The translations under genes were made by a program, and so were the position numbers. From Oscillospiraceae bacterium (GTDB taxonomy: Bacteria; Bacillota; Clostridia; Oscillospirales; Oscillospiraceae), in assembly GCA_015068245.1 (NCBI GenBank), contig SVKU01000003.1, forward strand, positions 92,614-156,613: DNA of 64,000 nucleotides, given 5' to 3'. This document shows, in pieces, positions 19,286-27,728 of the stretch. Numbering within the stretch: the stretch's first letter is position 1; every line of letters begins with the position of its first letter. The notes under the pieces are model-generated. The model ran no database searches. It was given only the letters and a program-made list of their open reading frames with translations, and was not told the origin of the DNA.

Positions 19286-20293
19286 ATGATAGTCATTCTG
19301 AAAGAAAACCCCAACCGTGACCAACTCGAAAGCCTTATCCACTGGCTGCAGGACAAGGGCGTTACCGTCCATTCCACCGTCGGCTCTCACAAAACCATTC
19401 TCGGCCTTGTGGGCGATACATCATCCCTTGATATCGGACTCATTTCTGCCCTTGATATAGTTGAAAATGTTAAGCGTGTTCAGGAACCCTATAAGAACGC
19501 AAACCGCAAGTTCCACCCCGAAGATACTGTTATAGACCTGGGAACCACTACCATTGGCGGCGGAAGTCTGACTATTATGGCAGGGCCATGCTCTGTTGAA
19601 TCGGAGCAGCAGGTGGTTGCGATTGCAAAAGCTGTCAAAGCCAGCGGTGCCACCATGCTGCGAGGCGGTGCTTTCAAACCCAGGACATCACCTTACTCTT
19701 TCCAGGGTATGGGCGCTGAAGGCCTGCGCCTTCTAAGCATTGCCAAGAAAGAAACGGGGCTTCCCATAGTAACCGAGATAATGGAAGAATCACAGCTGCC
19801 TTTGTTCGACGATGTGGACGTTATTCAGGTAGGCGCAAGAAATATGCAGAACTTCAATTTGCTTAAAACTCTCGGCGCACAGAATAAACCGGTAATGATA
19901 AAGCGCGGCATGTCATCAACCTACGAAGAATGGCTTATGAGTGCGGAATACGTTATGGCAGGAGGCAACGAACAGGTCATCCTCTGCGAACGTGGTGTCC
20001 GAACCTTTGAAACCTACACCCGCAACACCCTTGACCTGGCTGCCATTCCCGTACTGCGGAAGCTGACCCACCTGCCCATTATTATCGATCCCAGCCACGC
20101 CACCGGCAAAGCCGATCTTGTTGCTCCTCTTGCGGTAGCTGCTGTGGCAGGCGGTGCAGACGGCCTGCTTATCGAAGTCCACAATGACCCTCCCAGGGCT
20201 CTTTGTGATGGCGCACAATCACTTCGCCCCGAAGCTTTTGATGAACTTGCCGGCAAGCTTTATAAGATGCACGATTTCATGAAAACCCTTTAG
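19286..20293 (+). CDS. aroF: 3-deoxy-7-phosphoheptulonate synthase (DAHP synthase) with N-terminal ferredoxin-like regulatory domain
   Basis: A 335-aa enzyme that condenses phosphoenolpyruvate and erythrose-4-phosphate, the first step of the shikimate pathway. Residues 1-70 form the ferredoxin-like/ACT-type domain of the Thermotoga-type (AroF/KDSA-like) class, which senses aromatic end products. The barrel follows, with [31 protein letters not shown], and IDPSHATGK near the C-terminus. I chose the ATG at 19286 (AAAGGA 9 nt upstream); the frame is also open back to a TTG at 19268, which lies in the terminator T tract. It is the first structural gene of an eight-gene operon. Confidence 0.95.
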   Translation: MIVILKENPNRDQLESLIHWLQDKGVTVHSTVGSHKTILGLVGDTSSLDIGLISALDIVENVKRVQEPYKNANRKFHPEDTVIDLGTTTIGGGSLTIMAGPCSVESEQQVVAIAKAVKASGATMLRGGAFKPRTSPYSFQGMGAEGLRLLSIAKKETGLPIVTEIMEESQLPLFDDVDVIQVGARNMQNFNLLKTLGAQNKPVMIKRGMSSTYEEWLMSAEYVMAGGNEQVILCERGVRTFETYTRNTLDLAAIPVLRKLTHLPIIIDPSHATGKADLVAPLAVAAVAGGADGLLIEVHNDPPRALCDGAQSLRPEAFDELAGKLYKMHDFMKTL

Positions 20294-20314
20294 TGCGGAA
20301 AGGAAAGCTGAACA

Positions 20315-21151
20315 ATGAGAATTGGAATCGTAGGTCTTGGCCTTATAGGAGGGTCACTGGCCAAAAGTATAAAAACAAAAACTCAGCATACGGTTGCTGC
20401 CGTTGACCTTAACAGCGATACAATGATGATGGCACGCCTCAGCGGTGCGATCGATGAAGCCCTGAACGAAGAAAACCTGCCTCAATGCGATATGGTGCTG
20501 CTGGCGGTGGTGCCTTCAGCCGCTGTCAGATGGGTGAGTGAAAACGGCAGATTTATTGCAAAGTCTGCCACGGTTATAGATATGTGCGGCGTGAAGCGCA
20601 CTGTTTGCGAAAAAATACGCCCCATGGCACAGGAATATGGTTTCTGTTATGTGGGTGGGCACCCCATGGCAGGTACGGAAAGAGGCGGTTTTGCCAGCTC
20701 CGATGCAGAACTGTTCAACGGAGCGTCCATGATAGTTACTCCCGATGAGAATGTTCACATTGACGAACTGGAAAAAATCAAGGCATTCTTTACAGATATC
20801 GGATTTGCGTCCCTGACCTTTTCCACTCCGGAAGAGCACGACAGAATAATCGCCTACACTTCCCAACTGGCGCATATTACCTCCAGTGCTTATGTCAAGG
20901 CTCCCGATGCTCAGCTCCGACGGGGGTTTTCAGCAGGCAGCTTCAACGATATGACCCGTGTTGCACGACTGGACGAGGATATGTGGACAGAACTGTTCAT
21001 GGAAAACAGAGACTATCTTGCAGAGCAGATACAGGTGCTCATCAACAACCTCCGGCAGTATTACGACGCTGTTTCCGCAGGAGATCCGGATACCCTTAAG
21101 CAGCTTTTGAAAGACGGTAAAGAAAAGAAGCTTTCGGCAGGTGGTCACTAA
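20315..21151 (+). CDS. tyrA: Prephenate dehydrogenase
   Basis: A 278-aa NAD(P)-dependent enzyme that oxidatively decarboxylates prephenate to 4-hydroxyphenylpyruvate on the way to tyrosine. The Rossmann motif GIVGLGLIGGSLAKS is at the N-terminus and the family motif GGHPMAGTERGGF near residue 113. It has no ACT domain or chorismate mutase fusion. GGAAAGGAAAG precedes the ATG, and its TAA overlaps the aroB ATG by one base. Confidence 0.95.
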   Translation: MRIGIVGLGLIGGSLAKSIKTKTQHTVAAVDLNSDTMMMARLSGAIDEALNEENLPQCDMVLLAVVPSAAVRWVSENGRFIAKSATVIDMCGVKRTVCEKIRPMAQEYGFCYVGGHPMAGTERGGFASSDAELFNGASMIVTPDENVHIDELEKIKAFFTDIGFASLTFSTPEEHDRIIAYTSQLAHITSSAYVKAPDAQLRRGFSAGSFNDMTRVARLDEDMWTELFMENRDYLAEQIQVLINNLRQYYDAVSAGDPDTLKQLLKDGKEKKLSAGGH

Positions 21152-22203
21152 TGAATACTATTCATATTGAAGCATCAAAACCATACGATGTAATAATTGG
21201 CAAAGACCTTGATATGGGTCAGCTTCTGGAATCAGCGGTGTCGCCTTGCAGGACAGTTCTGGTCAGCGACAGCAATGTGCCGCTGAAGTACAGGCAGAAA
21301 GTGGTTCGGTCGATTCGAAACTGCGGTTTCGATGTTTGCACCATGGTAATCCCCGCAGGGGAAGAAAGCAAGAACATGGAAACGCTGGAGGGGCTGCTGG
21401 AATATATGGCAGACTGCGGACTTACCCGCACCGACTGCGTTATAGCTCTTGGCGGCGGCGTGGTGGGTGACCTGACAGGCTTTGCCGCAGGCTGCTACCT
21501 CCGTGGAATAAAATATGTCCAGATGCCAACCACATTGCTGGCAGCTGTGGATTCTTCCGTTGGCGGAAAAACTGCAATCGACCTGATGGCAGGCAAGAAC
21601 CTTGCAGGACTGTTTTATCAGCCTGAGGTCGTGCTGTGTGACGTAAGCTTTTTGGACAGTCTGCCCGAAGATGTTTTCGCCTGCGGGCTTGCAGAAGCTA
21701 TCAAAACAGGTGTTCTGTCGGGACATGAGCTGTTCGACAGATTCAGTCGACCTGATATAAAGGAAAATATTGCAGAAATCATATCCCTTTGTGTAAGATA
21801 TAAGGGTGATGTGGTTCAGCGTGACGAGTTTGAAACAGGCGAGCGCAAACTACTGAACCTGGGACACACCATTGGCCACGCCATCGAAAAACTAAGCGGA
21901 TACGAAATTGCCCACGGACAGGCTGTGGCTATGGGAATGGCAATGATGGCAAGAAGTGCCGAAGCAATGGGCGATGCCCCTGAGGGTATGGCAGAAACGA
22001 TAGAAAAAGTACTTACAGCAAACGGATTGCCAACAGACTGCGAGTATTCGGCCGGGCAGCTGGCTCAGTTTGCGCTGAACGACAAAAAACGCACAGGCGA
22101 TGAAATAACCATAGTCATTCCTGCAGCTATCGGCGAATGTACACTGAAAAAACTGCCGGTATCTGAGCTGAAAGATTACATAAGCGCAGGAATCAGTAAA
22201 TAG
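21151..22203 (+). CDS. aroB: 3-dehydroquinate synthase
   Basis: A 350-aa NAD- and zinc-dependent enzyme converting DAHP to 3-dehydroquinate. Characteristic segments are ALGGGVVGDLTGFAAG (about 94-109), PTTLLAAVDSSVGGKTAID (about 125), LNLGHTIGHAIE with the zinc-binding His, and HGQAVAMGM. The start codon overlaps the tyrA stop (TAATG), which suggests coupled translation. Confidence 0.96.
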   Translation: MNTIHIEASKPYDVIIGKDLDMGQLLESAVSPCRTVLVSDSNVPLKYRQKVVRSIRNCGFDVCTMVIPAGEESKNMETLEGLLEYMADCGLTRTDCVIALGGGVVGDLTGFAAGCYLRGIKYVQMPTTLLAAVDSSVGGKTAIDLMAGKNLAGLFYQPEVVLCDVSFLDSLPEDVFACGLAEAIKTGVLSGHELFDRFSRPDIKENIAEIISLCVRYKGDVVQRDEFETGERKLLNLGHTIGHAIEKLSGYEIAHGQAVAMGMAMMARSAEAMGDAPEGMAETIEKVLTANGLPTDCEYSAGQLAQFALNDKKRTGDEITIVIPAAIGECTLKKLPVSELKDYISAGISK

Positions 22204-22215
22204 AGGAAGGAAACA

Positions 22216-23469
22216 ATGGCGGCAATGAACGTAAAGATCCAACCGAAGAAACTGAGCGGTACAGTCAGTGCGATACCTTCCAAATCCGAGGCACACAGGC
22301 TGCTCATTTGTGCTGCTCTGGCAGATGGTGACACTGTGTTGGAACTGGACAGAACATCAGAAGATATTGAAGCTACCGCACGCTGCCTCCGTAGCCTGGG
22401 AGCAAAGATAGTGCGCAGCGACAATGCAGTGACGGTAACACCGGCGGTCCTGCCGGAGGAAGCTCCGCTGCTTGATTGCGGAGAAAGCGGGTCTACATTC
22501 AGATTCATGTTGCCTGTGGCGTCAGCTCTGTTGGACAAGGCTTCATTTACTGGGGGAGGACGGCTTCCGAACCGACCCATATCCGACCTGGTGAATGCGA
22601 TGAAAGCCCATGGAGTGGCATTTTCTGCGGATATGCTGCCGTTTTTCACAGAGGGCAGGCTACAGCCGGGACGATTCGAGATTCCCGGAAACGTCAGTTC
22701 TCAATACATAACAGGTCTGCTGTTGGCAATGCCTTTGCTGGCGGGAGACAGCGAAATAAAGCTTACGGTTCCAATGGAATCCGGGTCTTATGTGGATATC
22801 ACAGTGGAAGCCATGAAGTCCTTTGGAGTATCTGTGGAAGGACAATGGAGCATAAAAGGAAAACAAAGATATCAGTCCCCCGGTAATCTGAAAGTTGGGG
22901 GTGACTGGTCAAACAGTGCGTTTTTCCTTTGCGCAGGAGCCTTGGGCGAAAGAATAACAGTTACCGGACTCAACAGGGACAGCGCTCAGGGAGATAAGGC
23001 CGTGGTGGATATTCTTCGGCGTTTTGGTGCCGAGGTTACGGAAAATGACGGCAATGTCACAGTGTCACCCGGTGAACTGCGAGGTGTGGACATCGATGCA
23101 TCGGACATTCCGGATCTGCTGCCTGTCCTTTCGGTGGTGGCGGCCAATGCCAAAGGTCAGACCAGGTTCTTCAATGCTCAGCGGTTGAAGCTGAAAGAAA
23201 GTGACAGACTGGAATCAACTGCCGAACTGCTTCGATCTCTTGGCGGCAGGGCAGACTGGAACGGTGAAGTGTTCACCGTTTACGGCGGCAGACTCACAGG
23301 CGGTGAGGTCAAAGGCTGGGGCGACCATCGCATCGTCATGTCAGCTGCCATAGCTGCCATTGGCTGCACCGATGCTGTAACCGTAATGGGTGCGGAGGCC
23401 GTAAACAAATCTTATCCCGACTTTTTTGAAGATTACAATTTGCTTGGAGGGGAAAGCCATGTCATCTGA
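22216..23469 (+). CDS. aroA: 3-phosphoshikimate 1-carboxyvinyltransferase (EPSP synthase)
   Basis: A 417-aa two-domain enzyme that transfers enolpyruvyl from PEP to shikimate-3-phosphate. The substrate-binding SKSEAHRLLICAALADG is at about residue 19, GESGSTFRFMLP near 91, and LKESDRLESTAELLRSLGG near 335. The active-site loop GGRLPNRPI lies near residue 115. GAGGAAGG lies 5 nt before the ATG at 22216; an ATG at 22225 is a less well placed alternative. Its end overlaps aroC by 11 nt. Confidence 0.95.
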   Translation: MAAMNVKIQPKKLSGTVSAIPSKSEAHRLLICAALADGDTVLELDRTSEDIEATARCLRSLGAKIVRSDNAVTVTPAVLPEEAPLLDCGESGSTFRFMLPVASALLDKASFTGGGRLPNRPISDLVNAMKAHGVAFSADMLPFFTEGRLQPGRFEIPGNVSSQYITGLLLAMPLLAGDSEIKLTVPMESGSYVDITVEAMKSFGVSVEGQWSIKGKQRYQSPGNLKVGGDWSNSAFFLCAGALGERITVTGLNRDSAQGDKAVVDILRRFGAEVTENDGNVTVSPGELRGVDIDASDIPDLLPVLSVVAANAKGQTRFFNAQRLKLKESDRLESTAELLRSLGGRADWNGEVFTVYGGRLTGGEVKGWGDHRIVMSAAIAAIGCTDAVTVMGAEAVNKSYPDFFEDYNLLGGESHVI

Positions 23470-24550
23470 ATTCGGAAAATGCATCAAGGTATCCATATTC
23501 GGCCAGTCCCACGGCAAAGCCATAGGCGTTGTGGTGGACGGACTGCCTTCCGGTGAGAGGGTGGATATGGAGGAACTGAACGCATTTCTTTCCCGCCGCA
23601 AACCGGGAAAGAACAAGCTGTCCACTGCCCGCCGGGAGAATGATATACCTGTATTTCTTTCGGGAATTGCCGATGACACCACTTGCGGCAGCCCTATTTG
23701 CGCAATTATTGAGAATTCCGATGCACGCTCAAAGGACTATGCTGCTCTGGCAGACAAGCCACGTCCGTCCCATGCGGATTATACTGCCTGGGTAAAATGG
23801 AACGGTACCGCAGATATGCGGGGCGGAGGTCACTTTTCCGGCAGACTAACAGCACCCCTTTGCATAGCCGGCGGAATTGCAAAGCAGATACTTGCCTGCC
23901 GAGGCATTCATGTGGGTGCCCATCTGTACCGGGTGGCGGGAATTAACGATGATGCTTATCCAATGATACCCGGCAAAGAGGTCTTTGACGCTGTGTCATC
24001 AAAGGAGTTCCCTGTTATATCCGATGAAAAAGGAGCCTTGATGCAGCAGAAAATCGCAGAAGCGTCTGCCGATGGAGATTCTGTTGGCGGTATCATCGAG
24101 TGTGCTGTTATCGGACTTCCTGCAGGTTTGGGTTCGCCCATGTTTGACGGTATGGAGAACCGCCTTGCGCAGGTCGTATTCGGTATCCCTGCGGTAAAAG
24201 GCATTGAGTTTGGCAGCGGTTTTGAAAGTGCCGATTTGCGTGGGAGCGAGAATAACGATCCCTTTACCGTGGACGACAGTGGAAAGATTGTTACCGTTAC
24301 CAACAACTGCGGAGGTATTCTCGGCGGTATTACCAATGGCATGCCTCTTACCTTCAAAGCTGCCATAAAACCCACACCGTCCATAAGCAAGATTCAGAAT
24401 ACTGTCAGCCTTAGCCAAAAGGCAGATGCTCAGCTGGCAATCGAAGGACGCCACGACCCCTGCATAGCCCATCGTGCGGTGCCCGTAATGGAAGCGGCTG
24501 CTGCTCTGGCAGTTCTTGACATTTTGATGGAAGAAGGAAAACTGAAATGA
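23459..24550 (+). CDS. aroC: Chorismate synthase
   Basis: A 363-aa enzyme that forms chorismate from EPSP with reduced FMN as catalyst. Family signatures are present: FGQSHGKAIGVVVDGLPSG near the start, MRGGGHFSGRLTAP near 118, and GRHDPCIAHRAVPVMEA near the end. The start at 23459 has GGAGG 8 nt upstream and lies inside the aroA end; the frame is open further upstream but without a binding site. Its stop overlaps pheA by ATGA. Confidence 0.96.
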   Translation: MSSEFGKCIKVSIFGQSHGKAIGVVVDGLPSGERVDMEELNAFLSRRKPGKNKLSTARRENDIPVFLSGIADDTTCGSPICAIIENSDARSKDYAALADKPRPSHADYTAWVKWNGTADMRGGGHFSGRLTAPLCIAGGIAKQILACRGIHVGAHLYRVAGINDDAYPMIPGKEVFDAVSSKEFPVISDEKGALMQQKIAEASADGDSVGGIIECAVIGLPAGLGSPMFDGMENRLAQVVFGIPAVKGIEFGSGFESADLRGSENNDPFTVDDSGKIVTVTNNCGGILGGITNGMPLTFKAAIKPTPSISKIQNTVSLSQKADAQLAIEGRHDPCIAHRAVPVMEAAAALAVLDILMEEGKLK

Positions 24551-25683
24551 ACCTCGAGGAAATCAGAAAGAATATAGATAATGTTGACGATCAGCTTTTG
24601 AAGCTGTTTCTTGAACGTATGGATCTTGCGTTCCGGGTTGCTCAGTATAAGGCGCAGACCGGCAAAGCAACTTTAGATAAAACCAGAGAACGTGAGATAC
24701 TGAAAAAGGTTGCCGAAAAGGCCGGCGACATGGAAATGTACGCCTACCATCTTTATCAGACCATTCTTCAGCAGTCTAAGGCATATCAGAATCAGCTTAT
24801 AGCGGCTCCTTCCGGGGTAAGAACACAGATAGAGCGTGCCCTGGACGCAGGTGAGGCGGTGTTCCCCAGAACAGGCATGATAGCCTGCCAGGGTATAGAG
24901 GGAGGAAACTCCCAGCAGGCATGTGACAAACTGTTCCCACGGGGGCATCTGATGTATGTCAATACTTTTGAGGCTGTTCTTGACGCTGTGGAGTCCGGGC
25001 TTTGCAAATTCGGTGTGCTTCCCATAGAAAACAGCTCCAACGGTTCTGTCCGTGCGGTTTATGAACTGCTGCGCCATCGCAAGTTCTCAATTGTTCGCAG
25101 TACAAGACTGTGGATACGCCACGAACTTTTGGCCAAACCCGGCACGGATATCAGCCAAATCAAAACTGTCTACTCCCATGAGCAGGCTATCGGACAGTGC
25201 TCCGCATATCTGTCAAAACTCAACGGAGTCAAGGCTGTACCCTGTGCCAATACCGCTGTTGCGGCGAAGATGGTGGCCGAGTCGGATGATCCTGCCGCAG
25301 CTGCCATTTCTGCTCCCGGCTGCGCTTCCCTTTATGGGCTGGAAGTCCTTGCCGACCGTATTCAGGACAGCGAAAACAATTACACAAGATTCATCTGCGT
25401 GACTAAAGACCCTGCAATTTATGAGGGTGCCAATCGCATAAGCCTTATCGTCGCCACCGGCAACACCCCCGGTGCCCTGTATGAAGTGCTGTCAAAACCT
25501 GCGGCACTTGGCATCAACATGACCAAGCTTGAAAGCTGCCCTGTAACCGGCAGTGACTTTGAATTTATGTTCTTTATTGAGCTTGAAGCCTCCGTCAAGG
25601 AACCCGAGGTGCTGGCAATGCTGGAGGATATGGAACGCAGCTGCGAAAACTTTGTGTTCCTTGGAAACTATCTTGAGGTTTAG
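24547..25683 (+). CDS. pheA: Bifunctional chorismate mutase / prephenate dehydratase (P-protein)
   Basis: A 378-aa fusion. Residues 1-80 form an AroQ-type chorismate mutase (IRKNIDNVDDQLLKLFLERM). Residues about 105-285 form prephenate dehydratase, with GIEGGNSQQA, LPIENSSNGSVRAVYE, and the catalytic NNYTRFICV motif. A C-terminal ACT domain (from about 297; GALYEVLSKPAALGINMTKLES) would bind phenylalanine for feedback inhibition. Together with tyrA it takes chorismate to both aromatic keto acids. It starts within the aroC stop codon. Confidence 0.95.
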   Translation: MNLEEIRKNIDNVDDQLLKLFLERMDLAFRVAQYKAQTGKATLDKTREREILKKVAEKAGDMEMYAYHLYQTILQQSKAYQNQLIAAPSGVRTQIERALDAGEAVFPRTGMIACQGIEGGNSQQACDKLFPRGHLMYVNTFEAVLDAVESGLCKFGVLPIENSSNGSVRAVYELLRHRKFSIVRSTRLWIRHELLAKPGTDISQIKTVYSHEQAIGQCSAYLSKLNGVKAVPCANTAVAAKMVAESDDPAAAAISAPGCASLYGLEVLADRIQDSENNYTRFICVTKDPAIYEGANRISLIVATGNTPGALYEVLSKPAALGINMTKLESCPVTGSDFEFMFFIELEASVKEPEVLAMLEDMERSCENFVFLGNYLEV

Positions 25684-25700
25684 CACGGTATGTTTGTAAT

Positions 25701-25760
25701 GTAAGGAACGGTCTTGACCGTTCCGAATAAAAAAGCGGAACAGTCAAGACTGTTCCCTAC
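25701..25760. repeat. Tandem inverted repeats within the aromatic operon
   Basis: GGAACGGTC-tt-GACCGTTCC is followed 13 nt later by GGAACAGTC-aa-GACTGTTCC and CCTAC. Each unit is a hairpin and the two can also pair with each other. The GTAAGGAACGG... and ...GTTCCCTAC ends match the 'GTAGGGAACGG' repeats common in gut Clostridia. It lies in the only large gap (97 bp) of the aro operon. Confidence 0.6.
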
Positions 25761-25780
25761 GATATGGAAGAATATTAAAA

Positions 25781-27025
25781 ATGAAAGAAAAAAAAGAAAT
25801 TTTTGGACTGCTCGGGCGCCATCTTGGTCACAGCTTTTCGTCCATGATCCATAAGGAGCTTGGCTGTCCGAGCTATGACCTTATAGAACTGGAACCGGAA
25901 CAACTGGGCGAATTTCTCCAAAACCCGGATATCCGTGGTCTTAACGTCACCATACCTTATAAACGTGACGTTATGAAATACTGCACCCGGCTGACTGACG
26001 AAGCGAAAGCTATCGGCAGCGTCAATACCATATCCCGCCTGCCTGACGGGGGACTTCTCGGCAGCAATACCGACCTGCCGGGCTTTGAGTATATGGCAAA
26101 ACGTGCCGGCATCAGCATGAACAGTAAAAAAGTTGTTATCTTCGGCAGCGGAGGTGCGTCACTGACGGTACAGGCGGCTGCAAAAAGGCAGAATGCCCGG
26201 CAGATAGTGGTGGTGTCCCGCAGCGGGCAGGACAATTACGAAAATCTCAGCCGCCATAGCGATGGGGAGATAATCGTCAATGCCACGCCTGTGGGCATGT
26301 ATCCCAACGCAGGTCAGAGCCCCTGTGACTTGGAACTGTTTCCAAACTGTGAAGGTGTGCTGGACGTGGTTTATAACCCCGCCGTAACTGCTTTTCTGAT
26401 GCAGGCGGAAAGACTGGGAATACCCAATTCAAACGGTTTGCCCATGCTGGTGTCTCAGGCCATGTACGCCGAAAAGATCTTCGGACTTGACGTAGACGAA
26501 TCCGTTACCGAGCGGATCATCAAGAAACTGCAGGTACAGACAGGAAACATAGTTATCATTGGTATGCCCGGCAGCGGCAAAAGCTCTGTGGGCAGGGAAC
26601 TTGCAAAACTTACGGGACGTGAAGCGGTGGATATCGATGAAATGATAATAAAAGCCGCAGGCATGAGCATACCCGAGATATTCGCCAAACAGGGTGAAGA
26701 GTCTTTCAGAGCCATGGAGCGTGAGCAGACAGCCATAGCCGGTGCCATGACGGGAAAGATAATCCTCACCGGCGGCGGAGTTGTCAAAGATGACCGCAAC
26801 CTTGACCCCTTGCGCCAGAACGGACGTATATATCAGCTGAACCGTGATGTATCCCTGCTGGCAACGGACGGTCGCCCCCTTTCTCAGAACACCGATCTGA
26901 CAAAAATGTTCAAGGAACGTGCTCCCATGTATGCAAAGTTCCGTGACGTGGAGATAGATAACAACGGCGATATTACCGATACCGCCGCAGCCATCTGGAG
27001 GGAATATGAAAATTCTTGTAATTAA
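25781..27025 (+). CDS. aroE/aroK: Fusion of shikimate dehydrogenase and shikimate kinase
   Basis: A 414-aa two-enzyme fusion. Residues 1-250 are shikimate dehydrogenase: GHSFSSMIHKELG at the shikimate pocket, NVTIPYKRDVM with the catalytic Lys, GSNTDLPGF, and VIFGSGGASLTVQAA for NADPH. Residues 257-414 are shikimate kinase: Walker A IGMPGSGKSSVGRELA, DIDEMI, and LTGGGVV. A short linker (KKLQVQTGN) joins them. The two reactions are consecutive, so channelling is possible but not shown. The fusion has been seen in some Clostridia (from memory). The gene overlaps aroQ by 20 nt. Confidence 0.94.
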   Translation: MKEKKEIFGLLGRHLGHSFSSMIHKELGCPSYDLIELEPEQLGEFLQNPDIRGLNVTIPYKRDVMKYCTRLTDEAKAIGSVNTISRLPDGGLLGSNTDLPGFEYMAKRAGISMNSKKVVIFGSGGASLTVQAAAKRQNARQIVVVSRSGQDNYENLSRHSDGEIIVNATPVGMYPNAGQSPCDLELFPNCEGVLDVVYNPAVTAFLMQAERLGIPNSNGLPMLVSQAMYAEKIFGLDVDESVTERIIKKLQVQTGNIVIIGMPGSGKSSVGRELAKLTGREAVDIDEMIIKAAGMSIPEIFAKQGEESFRAMEREQTAIAGAMTGKIILTGGGVVKDDRNLDPLRQNGRIYQLNRDVSLLATDGRPLSQNTDLTKMFKERAPMYAKFRDVEIDNNGDITDTAAAIWREYENSCN

Positions 27026-27434
27026 CGGACCCAACCTGAATATGCTGGGGATCCGTGAACCTGAGATATACGGCAGTGCCACATATCAGGATTTGGTTGA
27101 CATAATACAAAGGGAAGCCGATACCATGGGCGTCGAGGTGTCTTTTTACCAGTCCAACCACGAGGGCGATCTGGTAGATGCCATTCAGCAGGCTTACGGT
27201 AAGATAGATGGTATCGTCATCAATCCTGCGGCATATACCCACACCAGCGTTGCACTGCTGGATGCGGTAAAGGCTGTGGGTATCCCCACGGTGGAGGTGC
27301 ATATCTCCGATCCCGATACACGGGATGAGTTCAGAAAAATTTCGTATATCCGTGCAGCCTGCAAGGCAACCGTAAAAGGCAAAGGATTTGCCGGATATCT
27401 GGAAGCAATGCATATATTGTGTGATAGTAATTGA
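27006..27434 (+). CDS. aroQ: 3-dehydroquinate dehydratase, type II
   Basis: A 142-aa dodecameric dehydratase that converts dehydroquinate to dehydroshikimate. The N-terminal NGPNLNMLGIREPEIYG contains the catalytic Tyr, INPAAYTHTSVALLDA the substrate contacts, and VEVHISDPDTRDEFRK the histidine. It overlaps the end of the aroEK gene and completes the set from DAHP to chorismate within one operon. Confidence 0.96.
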   Translation: MKILVINGPNLNMLGIREPEIYGSATYQDLVDIIQREADTMGVEVSFYQSNHEGDLVDAIQQAYGKIDGIVINPAAYTHTSVALLDAVKAVGIPTVEVHISDPDTRDEFRKISYIRAACKATVKGKGFAGYLEAMHILCDSN

Positions 27435-27436
27435 TG

Positions 27437-27477
27437 GTGCATGCTGCGGACGACCTGTGGTCGTCCGCAGCATGCAC
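27437..27477 (+). terminator. Strong hairpin at the end of the aromatic operon
   Basis: A 19-bp perfect stem (27437-27455 with 27459-27477, loop TGT) two bases after the aroQ stop. It lacks a T tract, so it may be a weak terminator, an mRNA 3' end stabiliser, or a repeat unit. Confidence 0.6.
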
Positions 27478-27573
27478 TATTGCTGTCATCCTTGCTTGGT
27501 TGCATAATAATCCAAATTATGTTCACCAAAATGACATTTAAGGTCGAAAATGCCTACATTTGGGGCAAAAAAG

Positions 27574-27601
27574 TTGACAATTTGGTTCCCAGTGGTATAA
27601 T
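27574..27601 (+). promoter_or_regulatory. Consensus sigma-A promoter of the frameshifted SLH gene
   Basis: TTGACA (27574-27579), 16-nt spacer, and an extended TGGTATAAT with the -10 at 27596-27601. The leader to the gene is about 120 nt and has only short hairpins (GCGCCttGGCGC; GTTATG/CATAAC). Confidence 0.8.
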
Positions 27602-27728
27602 CGTACTATATATATCTGCGCCTTGGCGCAAACAAAAACTCACCATTTTAATGATTTTGCCGAAAGGGTACCCTTTTTTGTGTTATGTGTTCCATAACAT
27701 ATGACCTTTTGGTAAAGAAGGAGGAAAA

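Noticed and set aside
27602..27728. Possible riboswitch in the leader of the frameshifted SLH gene
   Set aside because: Only short hairpins and no conserved c-di-GMP, cobalamin or T-box core could be found.
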